Below, in pieces: positions 6,361 through 13,126 of a DNA stretch of 40,843 nt (the first letter of the stretch is position 1; the number at the start of each line of letters is the position of its first letter). Below the pieces are notes generated by a model that made no database searches, was not told the origin of the DNA, and was given only the letters and a program-made list of their open reading frames with translations. The stretch is taken from the IMG/VR virus record IMGVR_UViG_3300011116_000283, positions 1 to 40,843 of that record; one strand, written 5' to 3'. Origin of the DNA: a virus. A program made the position numbers and the translations under genes.

Positions 6361-7084
6361 CTTTCTCTCGTGCAGCCATGTTAGTTACCCAATATAATTT
6401 ATAGAAGTCTTCATCAAATGCAAATCGTTTCATGTGTTGAACTGTTGCTCCAGTGTGAGCATAAAGCGGTACGCCAGCTTCCTTCATTAACATGAAGAAC
6501 TGAATGTCCTCTGATATAAACTGATCATCTTCACCAGTAGAAGTCTCCATAAAGAATGGTCTATTGCCATGAACCTTACGCATTTTGTCAGCCACTGATC
6601 TGTGCATAAGGAAGAATCCATAGCCAGCATAATCAACCTTGACCATAGCGTTTGGTTCAAGTGGATGAGCGTATGACATTACATATTTATCCGTAGGGTG
6701 GGCTATAAACAGCGCAGGGTATGGTTCCATAAGTGCCTGCTCGTTTTGTTTTGATATGAAGTATGTGCCAGTAACTGCTGGTCTTTCTTTGGCGTCAGCC
6801 ATAGCCCATAATTTATGAGCAGCATCGTTCGTAAGAACGATGTCTGAATCTATCCACAAGATCCATTCGATGTCTGTCTTCTGATGCCATGTATCAAATG
6901 CAGTTTGTCTTTGTCTTCCTATCTGATTACCTTGCACACGTTGAGCTGAGGTGATGGGCAAACCACTGGTGAGAATTGTGTATACAATTCCTTGAGTAAA
7001 CTTTCCATCAGTAGTTCCATTGTCACACCAAGTAATTAAGATTCTATCTTTAGCCTTTGAAATGATTACCTCCCCATCCTCCAC
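6341..7084 (-). CDS. Glycosyltransferase (GT-A fold, family 2-like)
   Basis: A protein of about 247 aa with a GT-A core: an N-terminal strand ILITWCDNGTTDGKF, then the metal/nucleotide-sugar motif WILWIDSDIVL with DSD at residues 79-81, followed by VTGTYFISK and an acceptor-side region with YGFFLMHRSV and TGEDDQFISEDIQFF. The acidic GEDDQ/SED stretch could hold the catalytic base. It probably transfers a sugar to phage DNA, a virion protein or a host surface polymer; the target cannot be told. The first in-frame start is GTG 7084, which overlaps the zinc-ribbon gene by 35 bases. It is the last gene of its leftward unit. Confidence 0.8.
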   Translation of the reverse strand: MEDGEVIISKAKDRILITWCDNGTTDGKFTQGIVYTILTSGLPITSAQRVQGNQIGRQRQTAFDTWHQKTDIEWILWIDSDIVLTNDAAHKLWAMADAKERPAVTGTYFISKQNEQALMEPYPALFIAHPTDKYVMSYAHPLEPNAMVKVDYAGYGFFLMHRSVADKMRKVHGNRPFFMETSTGEDDQFISEDIQFFMLMKEAGVPLYAHTGATVQHMKRFAFDEDFYKLYWVTNMAAREKEKKAEA

Positions 7085-7223
7085 CTTTGAAGTGAATGGC
7101 AGGTGGTGTATACACTTTAGTTAAAGTGATATCACATTTCTCACACTTAGGAAATGGATCATCAGTAATGATTAACTCAACGACTGATTCACAGTTCATA
7201 CATCTGAAGTCAAAGGTTGGCAC
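7050..7223 (-). CDS. FmdB-like small zinc ribbon protein (57 aa)
   Basis: Reading from GTG 7223 the product begins VPTFDFRCMNCESVVEL and continues with PKCEKCDITLTKVYTPPAIH, then a Gly/His-rich tail. Two CxxC pairs (residues 8-11 and 27-30) and the PTFDFRC opening match the FmdB-type zinc ribbon of bacterial and phage proteins. The GTG shares its G with the TAG of the upstream gene, the same coupling seen elsewhere in this cluster. Zinc binding is likely; the partner is unknown. It is short but very convincing. Confidence 0.85.
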   Translation of the reverse strand: MPTFDFRCMNCESVVELIITDDPFPKCEKCDITLTKVYTPPAIHFKGGGWGGNHFKG

Positions 7224-7384
7224 TATTTCTTTTTCTTCCTTGCCACTGCTGCATTATCAATTAGGTTTGGGTATGGTCTACCTGCTGCCTTGGCACGAGC
7301 ACGAGCCTCAGCTTTTTGTTCAGGTGTTAGTGGTGTTGATGTCTTCTTTGGATTAGTTGTTTTCCAAAATGGTTTCTTCTTCAT
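7223..7384 (-). CDS. Small basic hypothetical protein (53 aa)
   Basis: ATG 7384 overlaps the stop of the sigma-like gene (TAATG), so I use it rather than longer in-frame extensions. The product opens MKKKPFWKTTNPKKTSTPLT, has a helix PEQKAEARARAKAAGRPYP and ends in four lysines. It is highly basic and could bind nucleic acid, but there is no motif. Its stop overlaps the GTG of the zinc-ribbon gene. Confidence 0.75.
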   Translation of the reverse strand: MKKKPFWKTTNPKKTSTPLTPEQKAEARARAKAAGRPYPNLIDNAAVARKKKK

Positions 7385-8022
7385 TAGTACGGTGTCATCC
7401 CTCCGAGTTTGTCTGCTATATCTTTTATTCCTTTGGCAACCAATTGTTCCACACGTTGAGGCGATATATCCCAAGCCTCGGCTATGTCCGCAAGTGGCAT
7501 GTCGTTTACAAATCTAGATGTCAGTATGCCTTGCATTCTGGGATCTAGTTTCTTCATTGCTCTGGATACATCTGCAATCATTGCAGCCAGATTGTTGCCC
7601 TCATTGGCTGGCTTCTTAGCCTTGACCCCATGTATATCTGGATCAAAGACTTGGTTAGCCAAGTATGATTCATTAGTGCCAGCAACTTTAATTAAATTTT
7701 CAATTAGATCTAGACGATAGAAATATTCATCACCTAGTTCATAACCAAGAGTGCGAGCCTTTTCTTTGCGAGCGTATCGCTCGCCAGCCCTACGCATGAA
7801 TGTGCTAAATGCTTTCTGTCCTTGCTTGATCTCAATAGGATCTTCACGAATTAAATACTCAGCAACTTTATCTCTACGCTTCCACGCATACTCATTCATT
7901 GCCTGTCTTATATCTTCAAGCTCCACAAATCTATGGTAACGCTTGGACAAACTCCAAGCCAAAGATATATTTATCTCATTAACTTCATCCCATATAGGAT
8001 GATCACGGTTTAGTTCAGCCAC
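7384..8022 (-). CDS. Sigma-like factor with C-terminal sigma-70 region 4
   Basis: A 212-aa protein. Residues about 155-207 (MKKLDPRMQGILTSRFV, then MPLADIAEAWDISPQRVEQL) form a classic sigma-70 region 4 helix-turn-helix with the preceding helix. The N-terminal part is helical, with an alternating charged pattern (WSLSKRYHRFVELEDIRQAM) that may be a divergent region 2; no region 3 is obvious. It could act as a phage sigma factor steering host RNA polymerase to phage promoters, or simply as a DNA-binding regulator. GTG 8022 starts it inside the endonuclease gene's 3' end. Confidence 0.75.
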   Translation of the reverse strand: MAELNRDHPIWDEVNEINISLAWSLSKRYHRFVELEDIRQAMNEYAWKRRDKVAEYLIREDPIEIKQGQKAFSTFMRRAGERYARKEKARTLGYELGDEYFYRLDLIENLIKVAGTNESYLANQVFDPDIHGVKAKKPANEGNNLAAMIADVSRAMKKLDPRMQGILTSRFVNDMPLADIAEAWDISPQRVEQLVAKGIKDIADKLGGMTPY

Positions 8023-8302
8023 GGTCTTTAATTAAATATGCGTGGGCTAGTAACAGCAACTCTGGATCGTCGTTAAGTAAACCTAATACTCTATTGTGAG
8101 GCGAACACAAGAGACCCCGCACCTTGCCAGTCTCATGGTCATGATCAATATCAAGAGCCCGATTCGTATACGATCTTCCACAGATATAGCATCCACCGTT
8201 TTGTTCTTCAAGCATACGATTATAATCATCAACACTTATTCCATAAGAACGGATCCTTGAGATCCGTTGTTCTTCGTAAGTCTTATTCCGATTTCTTGGC
8301 AT
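8015..8302 (-). CDS. Recombination endonuclease VII-like protein
   Basis: Starting at ATG 8302 the protein has 95 aa with the endonuclease VII signature: YGISVDDYNRMLEEQNGGC, the zinc pair C38/C41, the DHDH catalytic segment at 53-56 (LDIDHDHETGKVRGLLC) and C66 with H69 and N70. The fourth zinc ligand is His rather than the Cys of T4 gp49. The enzyme cuts branched DNA such as Holliday junctions, clearing replication products before packaging. An upstream GTG at 8320 would add 6 residues, but ATG 8302 begins at the usual PRNRNKTYEE region with GGAG upstream. Confidence 0.9.
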   Translation of the reverse strand: MPRNRNKTYEEQRISRIRSYGISVDDYNRMLEEQNGGCYICGRSYTNRALDIDHDHETGKVRGLLCSPHNRVLGLLNDDPELLLLAHAYLIKDRG

Positions 8303-8606
8303 GCTTAGCCCATACTCCACGCTGCACCATCAATGCAATGATTGCGTAGTTTGCAATATCAACAAACGAATCTTCTAATGATTCGTTATTTGGTTTAACA
8401 TTTTTGTATATCAGATTCTTTAATCGCTCTAGCTTGTCCGACATACGAACCATTAACCCATTGGTTGCACCGCCAGGTGCATTCCAGATATTGAATGGAC
8501 CATAATCAATTTGTTTCTTTACAAGAACAGCCAGCAACTCATCATATATTTTTTGAGCATCCTCTTCAAACTCAAGGATTAGCTGGTCAGATTTTTCTGT
8601 CGCCAA
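8283..8606 (-). CDS. Nmad1/DUF1599-like protein
   Basis: A 107-aa helical protein. The core KQIDYGPFNIWNAPGGATNG, then MSDKLERLKNLIY and EDSFVDIANYAIIALM (residues about 31-98), matches the Nmad1/DUF1599 pattern, a small MazG-like all-helical fold. The family was named by association with nucleotide-modification genes; a role in nucleotide handling is plausible but unproven. The start appears to be TTG 8606, with AGAAAGG 7 bases upstream. It overlaps the endonuclease VII start by 20 bases. Hairpin 8365-8387 is inside. Confidence 0.75.
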   Translation of the reverse strand: MATEKSDQLILEFEEDAQKIYDELLAVLVKKQIDYGPFNIWNAPGGATNGLMVRMSDKLERLKNLIYKNVKPNNESLEDSFVDIANYAIIALMVQRGVWAKHAKKSE

Positions 8607-8618
8607 CGGAGCACCTTT

Positions 8619-9263
8619 CTAGTTAATTGCATTGACTAAGTCAGTCAATGCTTGTGCTCCTTGTCTGCAAATTATACTATTAACATCGCTGTCAGGTGGT
8701 AGCGACACACGTACGGCTTGAGGTATTGCATCTTGTAATCTTCTGGCTAGTTCCTGTCCAGGATTTGAGCCATCTTCTTTGGCATCGTTATCGGTACAGA
8801 TTACTACTGTACCTATCCCATCAAAGCAACGAGCAAAGTGAGGCTTCCAAGCGTTAACTCCTGCAACAGCGACAGCAGGATGACCAATAAGTGTTGCACT
8901 GATTGCATCTATCTCTCCTTCTACTATTAGAACTTTGTTAATGGCATTCAGTATTGCATCAACATTATATAGGTGGTGCTTCTGACCAGTAGGTATCATG
9001 TACTTAGGGTCTCCACCATCAATACGACGGAACTTAAACCCCACTACACCAGCCTCAGTTATATATGGAATAGATAAATGATTCTTGATTCTATCCTCAT
9101 GACCAGGTGCTACCTCTGCTACATACCCAAGCATGAACCGACTAGCACCATCAAGAATCCCACGCTCTTTTAGATAAGCCTCTGCTGGTGAACCAGCAAG
9201 AGCTTCATGGTATTGCTTGGCTGCCCTAGTCCAGAGTTCAATTAACTTTGGATTAGTTCTCAT
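8619..9263 (-). CDS. DNA primase catalytic (TOPRIM) subunit
   Basis: From ATG 9263 the protein has 214 aa. The N-terminal half has the primase-type segment AEAYLKERGI, then IPYITEAGVVGFKFRRI. The TOPRIM domain follows: KVLIVEGEIDAISATL with the catalytic Glu, and TVVICTDNDAKEDGSNPGQEL with the acidic DxD-like pair. This is the polymerising half of a DnaG-type primase. It lacks its own zinc finger, which is encoded separately at 9992-10321. It makes RNA primers with the helicase encoded at 11840-12673. Hairpin 8629-8651 lies near its 3' end. Confidence 0.85.
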   Translation of the reverse strand: MRTNPKLIELWTRAAKQYHEALAGSPAEAYLKERGILDGASRFMLGYVAEVAPGHEDRIKNHLSIPYITEAGVVGFKFRRIDGGDPKYMIPTGQKHHLYNVDAILNAINKVLIVEGEIDAISATLIGHPAVAVAGVNAWKPHFARCFDGIGTVVICTDNDAKEDGSNPGQELARRLQDAIPQAVRVSLPPDSDVNSIICRQGAQALTDLVNAIN

Positions 9264-9459
9264 CCCACTCCTGCTTCGCCCATAAAGTAAAGTTAATATA
9301 AACAAATATAAAATCTAATCTTAATACTCTTGCATCCACATACTCAATTAGATCTAGTGAATCTAGATCCTCATAGACAGATGCCATTGTATGGTATTGG
9401 ATACCAATACCCCAACAATAAATGCGGTTAAACCCTACATATAAACTAAGTCTTCCCAC
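9253..9459 (-). CDS. Small hypothetical protein (68 aa)
   Basis: GTG 9459 shares a base with the upstream TAG, as at other junctions here, so the start is believable. The product is aromatic and hydrophobic (VGRLSLYVGFNRIYCWGIGI, later LRLDFIFVYINFTLW), beta-like rather than clearly membrane-spanning. It ends with acidic residues inside the primase gene start. No domain is recognised. It sits between the protease-like gene and the primase gene. Confidence 0.65.
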   Translation of the reverse strand: MGRLSLYVGFNRIYCWGIGIQYHTMASVYEDLDSLDLIEYVDARVLRLDFIFVYINFTLWAKQEWDEN

Positions 9460-9992
9460 TATTTCTTCTCCTGTCTATGCATTATGAATGGAGGTGCAGT
9501 ATACACATCATTCTTCGCTGCGATCTGCAACGCCTTACGCCATGTTGCGCCTTGTTGTACAGCACCAACTGCATAAGAAGATCCCGAACCTATCCCATAC
9601 ACCCCATCATCACGCAGGAATACTGAGAAGGTATCATCTATCTCATAGATGATTCCATTAACTGCAATTAAAAATAAAAACTCATAGTCTTCTGACTTGT
9701 CATCTGCTACCCAACCATTTTCTTTCAAGCACTCACGCATACTTGGAACTATATCTGTAATCATAAAATGATATTGATCTTTGGTTGAAGGTGGTAGTGC
9801 AGGTGGTTTCCAGATATGTTGGATGGTATCGCATGGCATAGTCGTGCCAGCTCCTGCAATTAAATACTTACCACGCTTGGTGATCTTTGTAATAATAGGA
9901 TGGGAGTATGGTCTGCCCTTCTCTGTAGTTGTACGAGAGTCGGCTGCAATAATGCAGTGATCATTCTTTTGTATACCAATAATGGTTGTCAT
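9459..9992 (-). CDS. HslV/proteasome-beta-like threonine (Ntn) hydrolase
   Basis: From ATG 9992 the product begins MTTIIGIQKNDHCIIAADSR; removing Met exposes Thr1, the usual nucleophile. Asp17 (counting from Thr1) and the following SRTT match 20S beta and HslV subunits, Lys35 is the candidate for the Lys33 position, AGAGTT follows, and YGIGSGSSYAVGA corresponds to the GSG loop. The length, 177 aa, is like HslV. The fold should assemble into rings; peptidase or other Ntn activity is likely but not certain. The start is fixed by a TAATG overlap with the zinc-finger gene. Host Actinobacteria often carry proteasomes, so the phage protein might join, mimic or counter that system, or act in virion maturation. 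Confidence 0.85.
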   Translation of the reverse strand: MTTIIGIQKNDHCIIAADSRTTTEKGRPYSHPIITKITKRGKYLIAGAGTTMPCDTIQHIWKPPALPPSTKDQYHFMITDIVPSMRECLKENGWVADDKSEDYEFLFLIAVNGIIYEIDDTFSVFLRDDGVYGIGSGSSYAVGAVQQGATWRKALQIAAKNDVYTAPPFIMHRQEKK

Positions 9993-10321
9993 TACTTCCG
10001 CAATCTTGGCGGTGTCCACCGACCATTGGTTCGTCGTCTGCCACGCATTGGCGTGGCAAACTCTTTACTCTTTTCTAATCCTATGTTTTTCTCTGCCCAC
10101 TTACGAGCCTCTGAGTATGTTAGCTTTTCACGAGCCATGATTATGTGAATACCAGAACCACTACTGTTACAGGCATAACATACCCAGACGCCCTTCTCTG
10201 AATTAACTGAAGCAGACTTGCGTGAATCATCATGCACAGGGCAGAGAATAGACTTCTCACCTTGTGGCAAGGTTAATCCATAATGATTAAAGACTGCTTC
10301 AAGAAATTCAGGTTGATTCAT
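9992..10321 (-). CDS. DNA primase zinc-finger (CHC2-type) subunit
   Basis: A 109-aa protein with the N-terminal zinc-binding domain of DnaG-type primases: FNHYGLTLPQGEKSILCPVH at residues 11-30, then SASVN and GVWVCYAC (ligands C27, H30, C48, C51). The rest (IIMAREKLTYSEARKWAEKN) matches the helix that follows in primases; the C-terminal 25 residues are Arg-rich. It recognises template sequence for priming and should work with the TOPRIM protein encoded at 8619-9263. The two halves are separated by two unrelated genes. Confidence 0.9.
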   Translation of the reverse strand: MNQPEFLEAVFNHYGLTLPQGEKSILCPVHDDSRKSASVNSEKGVWVCYACNSSGSGIHIIMAREKLTYSEARKWAEKNIGLEKSKEFATPMRGRRRTNGRWTPPRLRK

Positions 10322-10699
10322 TTAATACCAATTCCTTTCTTGATGGAACTCCCATGCCTCGCACCAAGTTCCGTAACGATGAAGCACATACTTGTGTGCT
10401 TCTGATGTCTGTTTGAGTATGGACCAATCTGGTTTTGCCCAGAGTAACTGCCATACTCCACGAGCACCACTCGATTTGTTGTACGAGTCGATGTTGTAAC
10501 GGCTCTCCTTGTACGCAATCTTCTTCGCACAAGCAGCCTCTCGTTTGTCTGTTGTTACCGTGCTTATCGCTAACTCCAAAGCCTCCTCCTTGTCTAAGGT
10601 AGGAAGAACCTTCTCTATCGTCATGATAGGAGATTGAGCTAACGCTGGTGTTGATATCACTATCAACATTGTTAATACGGTCATTACTGTCAACCGCAT
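10322..10699 (-). CDS. Secreted lytic transglycosylase-like (SLT/lysozyme-like) protein
   Basis: Residues 1-21 form a signal peptide (hydrophobic LTVMTVLTMLIVIST, cleavage at ALA-QS). The mature part has the lysozyme-like signature: AYKESRYN with candidate catalytic Glu65, then SGARGVWQLL and RYGTWCEAWEFH. C57 and C113 could form a disulfide. Its length, 125 aa, is small for the family. It could cut peptidoglycan from outside the membrane, in lysis or in entry; its place within the replication cluster, away from holin and endolysin, is odd. The start ATG 10699 has AAGAGGTAACT upstream. Hairpins at 10381-10402 and 10649-10668 are inside. Confidence 0.8.
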   Translation of the reverse strand: MRLTVMTVLTMLIVISTPALAQSPIMTIEKVLPTLDKEEALELAISTVTTDKREAACAKKIAYKESRYNIDSYNKSSGARGVWQLLWAKPDWSILKQTSEAHKYVLHRYGTWCEAWEFHQERNWY

Positions 10700-10737
10700 A
10701 GTTACCTCTTTTCAGTTGATAACTAACTGTCACCTTG

Positions 10738-11091
10738 TTATCTATGTCCATTGTAACCTGCCTGTTTTAGCAGATCGACCCAGAGTTGCGCTGGCATTAC
10801 TGCATACGACTCTGAGACATTTGTAGTGCCACGCTTTTTTATTAGCACCACTCCAGTCTCGGCATCTGCATGAGTCATTTCATTGTCTAACTCTTTCAGA
10901 TACCCAGAGAGATCTATTTTCTTTTCATTCTTACATTCTACTACAACACCATCTATCCCATCAATATCACCAACATCATCATGACGACCAGCACCATAAG
11001 CTCGCTCAGCGCAAGGGAATCCATTAGAGACTAGCCACTTGGCTACGTCTCTTTCGTATTGAGAACCTTTACGTTTACTTGGTGTTGACAT
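10738..11091 (-). CDS. Holliday-junction-resolvase-like PD-(D/E)XK nuclease
   Basis: A 117-aa protein: KGSQYERDVAKWLVSNGF with E13, then GDIDGIDGVVVECKNEKK with D42, E52 and K54. This is the E...D...ExK arrangement of the Hjc-type branch of the PD-(D/E)XK nucleases, also common in actinophages. It may resolve branched DNA or trim ends. A second branch-cutting enzyme (endonuclease VII) is encoded nearby, so the two may have different substrates. The start overlaps the WhiB gene by 17 bases. Confidence 0.8.
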   Translation of the reverse strand: MSTPSKRKGSQYERDVAKWLVSNGFPCAERAYGAGRHDDVGDIDGIDGVVVECKNEKKIDLSGYLKELDNEMTHADAETGVVLIKKRGTTNVSESYAVMPAQLWVDLLKQAGYNGHR

Positions 11092-11350
11092 AATGATTTA
11101 CTAATATCTGTTTAACTTCTATACCACGTTTCTTTCTAATTCTCATTCGTTCTCTAGGAGAAGTGCCACCCCATATACCATGTGATTCGTGAGCAAGACC
11201 CCACTCTAAACATTCTTTCATTACTGGACACTCCTTACATATCTGTTTAGCTTTCCGTTCTTCACTACTAGTAGCATTGTTGTGCTCTTGAAAGAAAAAC
11301 TCTAAACCAATTTCTTTACAAGTTGCATTAGTGAAGTCTGGATATTTCAT
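11075..11350 (-). CDS. WhiB-family iron-sulfur transcription regulator
   Basis: A 91-aa protein with the four WhiB cysteines C11, C38, C41 and C47 (C-x26-C-x2-C-x5-C), the GIWGG turn at residues 58-62 and a basic end PRERMRIRKKRG that would contact DNA. WhiB proteins bind a 4Fe-4S cluster and region 4 of the host principal sigma factor; they are confined to Actinobacteria and their phages, so this gene is the best host indicator in the window. It could redirect host transcription or confer superinfection control, as described for some mycobacteriophage WhiB proteins. It overlaps both neighbours. Confidence 0.95.
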   Translation of the reverse strand: MKYPDFTNATCKEIGLEFFFQEHNNATSSEERKAKQICKECPVMKECLEWGLAHESHGIWGGTSPRERMRIRKKRGIEVKQILVNHYVNTK

Positions 11351-11849
11351 TGACTAGTACCTCAATCGGTTGTAATTGATTAGCGTCCATAACTAATCGA
11401 GTGCCGTAACCATAGTCATGTAGGTAATGATTAGCAAGAAAATTTTCTCGTGTTGTCCAACCAATTACATCAAACAAACTATCCACATGTGGAAGTTGTT
11501 TATCCCCAGAAAACTTTACAAGTACAGCCAAATCAGATACAAATAATTCTGGTGCATTAAATATTAATTGCGGTAATGTTGACGTCTTAACCTGTATAGA
11601 TCTTCCCAATATCGTCTGTAAGTCGTGTCCATTATCACCGCTCGGCGTAACCGTATCATCCGTCGGTAACCCAAGGAGCCGAGCACATGCCACCTCACCC
11701 AAGCGACCCATAAGATTAACGGAATACGAGGAATTATTTTTATCAAACTTACGATCCGTAACATCAAACTCCTTCTTATTCTTTCTAACCCTGTGGATAA
11801 ACCTAAGTGAATCCATAATCTCATCTTCAGTTAATTCTATTACTGCCAT
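11328..11849 (-). CDS. PD-(D/E)XK-type nuclease-like protein
   Basis: A 173-aa protein. Residues 47-89 read GRLGEVACARLLGL, then SGDNGHDL and GRSIQVKT: E52, D76 and Q86-V-K88 fit the active-site pattern of restriction-endonuclease-like folds. Gln in place of Glu is accepted in several such families. It may be a DNA nuclease or a degenerate structural relative. The start overlaps the helicase gene by 10 bases and the end overlaps WhiB. The C-terminal third (GTRLVMDANQLQPIEVLVNE) is not recognisable. Confidence 0.7.
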   Translation of the reverse strand: MAVIELTEDEIMDSLRFIHRVRKNKKEFDVTDRKFDKNNSSYSVNLMGRLGEVACARLLGLPTDDTVTPSGDNGHDLQTILGRSIQVKTSTLPQLIFNAPELFVSDLAVLVKFSGDKQLPHVDSLFDVIGWTTRENFLANHYLHDYGYGTRLVMDANQLQPIEVLVNEISRLH

Positions 11850-12673
11850 TGTCGCAGTGTCCTTGCTCTATTTAATTCTGCTGGTGAGTTATATAAACTC
11901 ATATGACTTGGTTCAACAGATAAAGTAATATAGTTCTCGGCTGTTGGATCTGCCTTACCATGGCGATTCTTTACAACAGCAACTCTGTATACATTGGCTA
12001 TGCCATCTAACGCTACGCTTAGTACCAGTTCAGGTAAGGCGGAGACCTTACCCATTAAAGCTTTACGTGGTGCTGGGTAGTTAGGCTTAGACATCTTTTC
12101 ATTTTCAGATACATGGTGTAGAACTATGAATGCAGATTCATATTCTCTAGCCATGTAGTGGAAGGCAGACATTGCATCACGCAATGCTGTCCATTCATTG
12201 TCGCTGACTGCAGCGACATTCATTAAGTTATCAATATAGATTGCTGATGGTGGAGCACCGTGCAATTCAATCCAAGCTTCAATCTCTTCTTCGATATCTT
12301 GTAAAGAAGGAGACGGATCAAAACTAAAACGAATGTGTGCAGCACCATCAGCTAGTGCATCTTCTAGGAGGACAGATGCCTCCGAGTCCATCATTCTTTC
12401 CACATCAGTCACTGGTCTATCCATAAGGATTGCACCTGCACGAAGAGCAATCGTTCGAGAATCAGAGTCTGCTGAAAAGTATAAGGCTGGAGTCTTGGAT
12501 GTAATTGCGTACCATAAAGCAAGCATGGTCTTACCACCACCTGGCTGCGCTGCAACCAAGTGTAATTGTGCCTGACGGAATACAACTTGATTGCTGGTGA
12601 GTTGAGGTAGAACTTCAGGAAGGGCATGCCCTGCTGGAGATTCCACTCCTACTACTTGCAATAAGGTACGCAT
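11840..12673 (-). CDS. DnaB/RecA-like replicative ATPase (helicase)
   Basis: A 277-aa RecA-fold ATPase. Walker A is AAQPGGGKT at residues 41-49; Walker B is SAIYIDNL with D148; FIVLHHVSE further on corresponds to the sensor strand ending in H, and RKALMGKVSALPELVLSV to the loop region of DnaB/RepA-type helicases. There is no N-terminal DnaB domain, so it is the motor domain alone, like RepA or AAA_25 proteins. With primase genes close by it is the likely replicative helicase. Hairpin 12199-12218 is inside. Confidence 0.85.
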   Translation of the reverse strand: MRTLLQVVGVESPAGHALPEVLPQLTSNQVVFRQAQLHLVAAQPGGGKTMLALWYAITSKTPALYFSADSDSRTIALRAGAILMDRPVTDVERMMDSEASVLLEDALADGAAHIRFSFDPSPSLQDIEEEIEAWIELHGAPPSAIYIDNLMNVAAVSDNEWTALRDAMSAFHYMAREYESAFIVLHHVSENEKMSKPNYPAPRKALMGKVSALPELVLSVALDGIANVYRVAVVKNRHGKADPTAENYITLSVEPSHMSLYNSPAELNRARTLRQWQ

Positions 12674-12676
12674 GAA

Positions 12677-13126
12677 TTACTTAGTCCAGATTGTTTCGGC
12701 TTCTACTGCGCCTACTGTAAATGGCTTTGGTCCTTTTGCAGGATCAAACCAACCTACATAAGCTTTGCCAGCCTTGGAAGTACCCTTCTTCTTTGCATAC
12801 TTACCACGACCATCTGGTAACTCTGGAGCATCTGGATGTCCATATGTCCATTCATTGCCGTACTTATCTTTGACAACCTCGATAGAGGTTGGTCCAGAAC
12901 TAACCACTGTTGGATTTAATCCAGCATTGGTTAATGCTTGTACGGTTTTATCCATTGATGTCATACCGCCACGACCACCAAGTGCAGTCTGTAGTTCGGT
13001 TGCTGCTTTGATTGCCTCAATAGCAGCCAGCATGTTGGTAGCAAACTCTTCAGCACTATCACCTCGGACGGTGAATAGGTCTGTACTGTTTAGCTTACCT
13101 GTATATGAGAACTTAGATTCAGTCAT
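12677..13126 (-). CDS. Hypothetical protein, possible ssDNA-binding or recombination partner (149 aa)
   Basis: The protein opens MTESKFSYTGKLNSTDLFTV and continues RGDSAEEFATNMLAAIEA, a pattern seen in small phage proteins encoded beside RecB-like nucleases. A flexible Gly-rich middle is followed by a C-terminal basic, aromatic section (YGNEWTYGHPD, then YVGWFDPAKG). Its place between the helicase and the split nuclease suggests a DNA-binding role, but no OB-fold or RecT motif is clear. It starts 4 bases inside the nuclease gene's end and stops 3 bases before the helicase. Confidence 0.7.
   Translation of the reverse strand: MTESKFSYTGKLNSTDLFTVRGDSAEEFATNMLAAIEAIKAATELQTALGGRGGMTSMDKTVQALTNAGLNPTVVSSGPTSIEVVKDKYGNEWTYGHPDAPELPDGRGKYAKKKGTSKAGKAYVGWFDPAKGPKPFTVGAVEAETIWTK

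Noticed and set aside
10308-10751. 147-codon leftward frame overlapping the lytic transglycosylase gene
   Set aside because: It lies almost wholly over a gene with a signal peptide and catalytic motifs, has no domain or ribosome-binding site and is composition-driven. It is a shadow frame.
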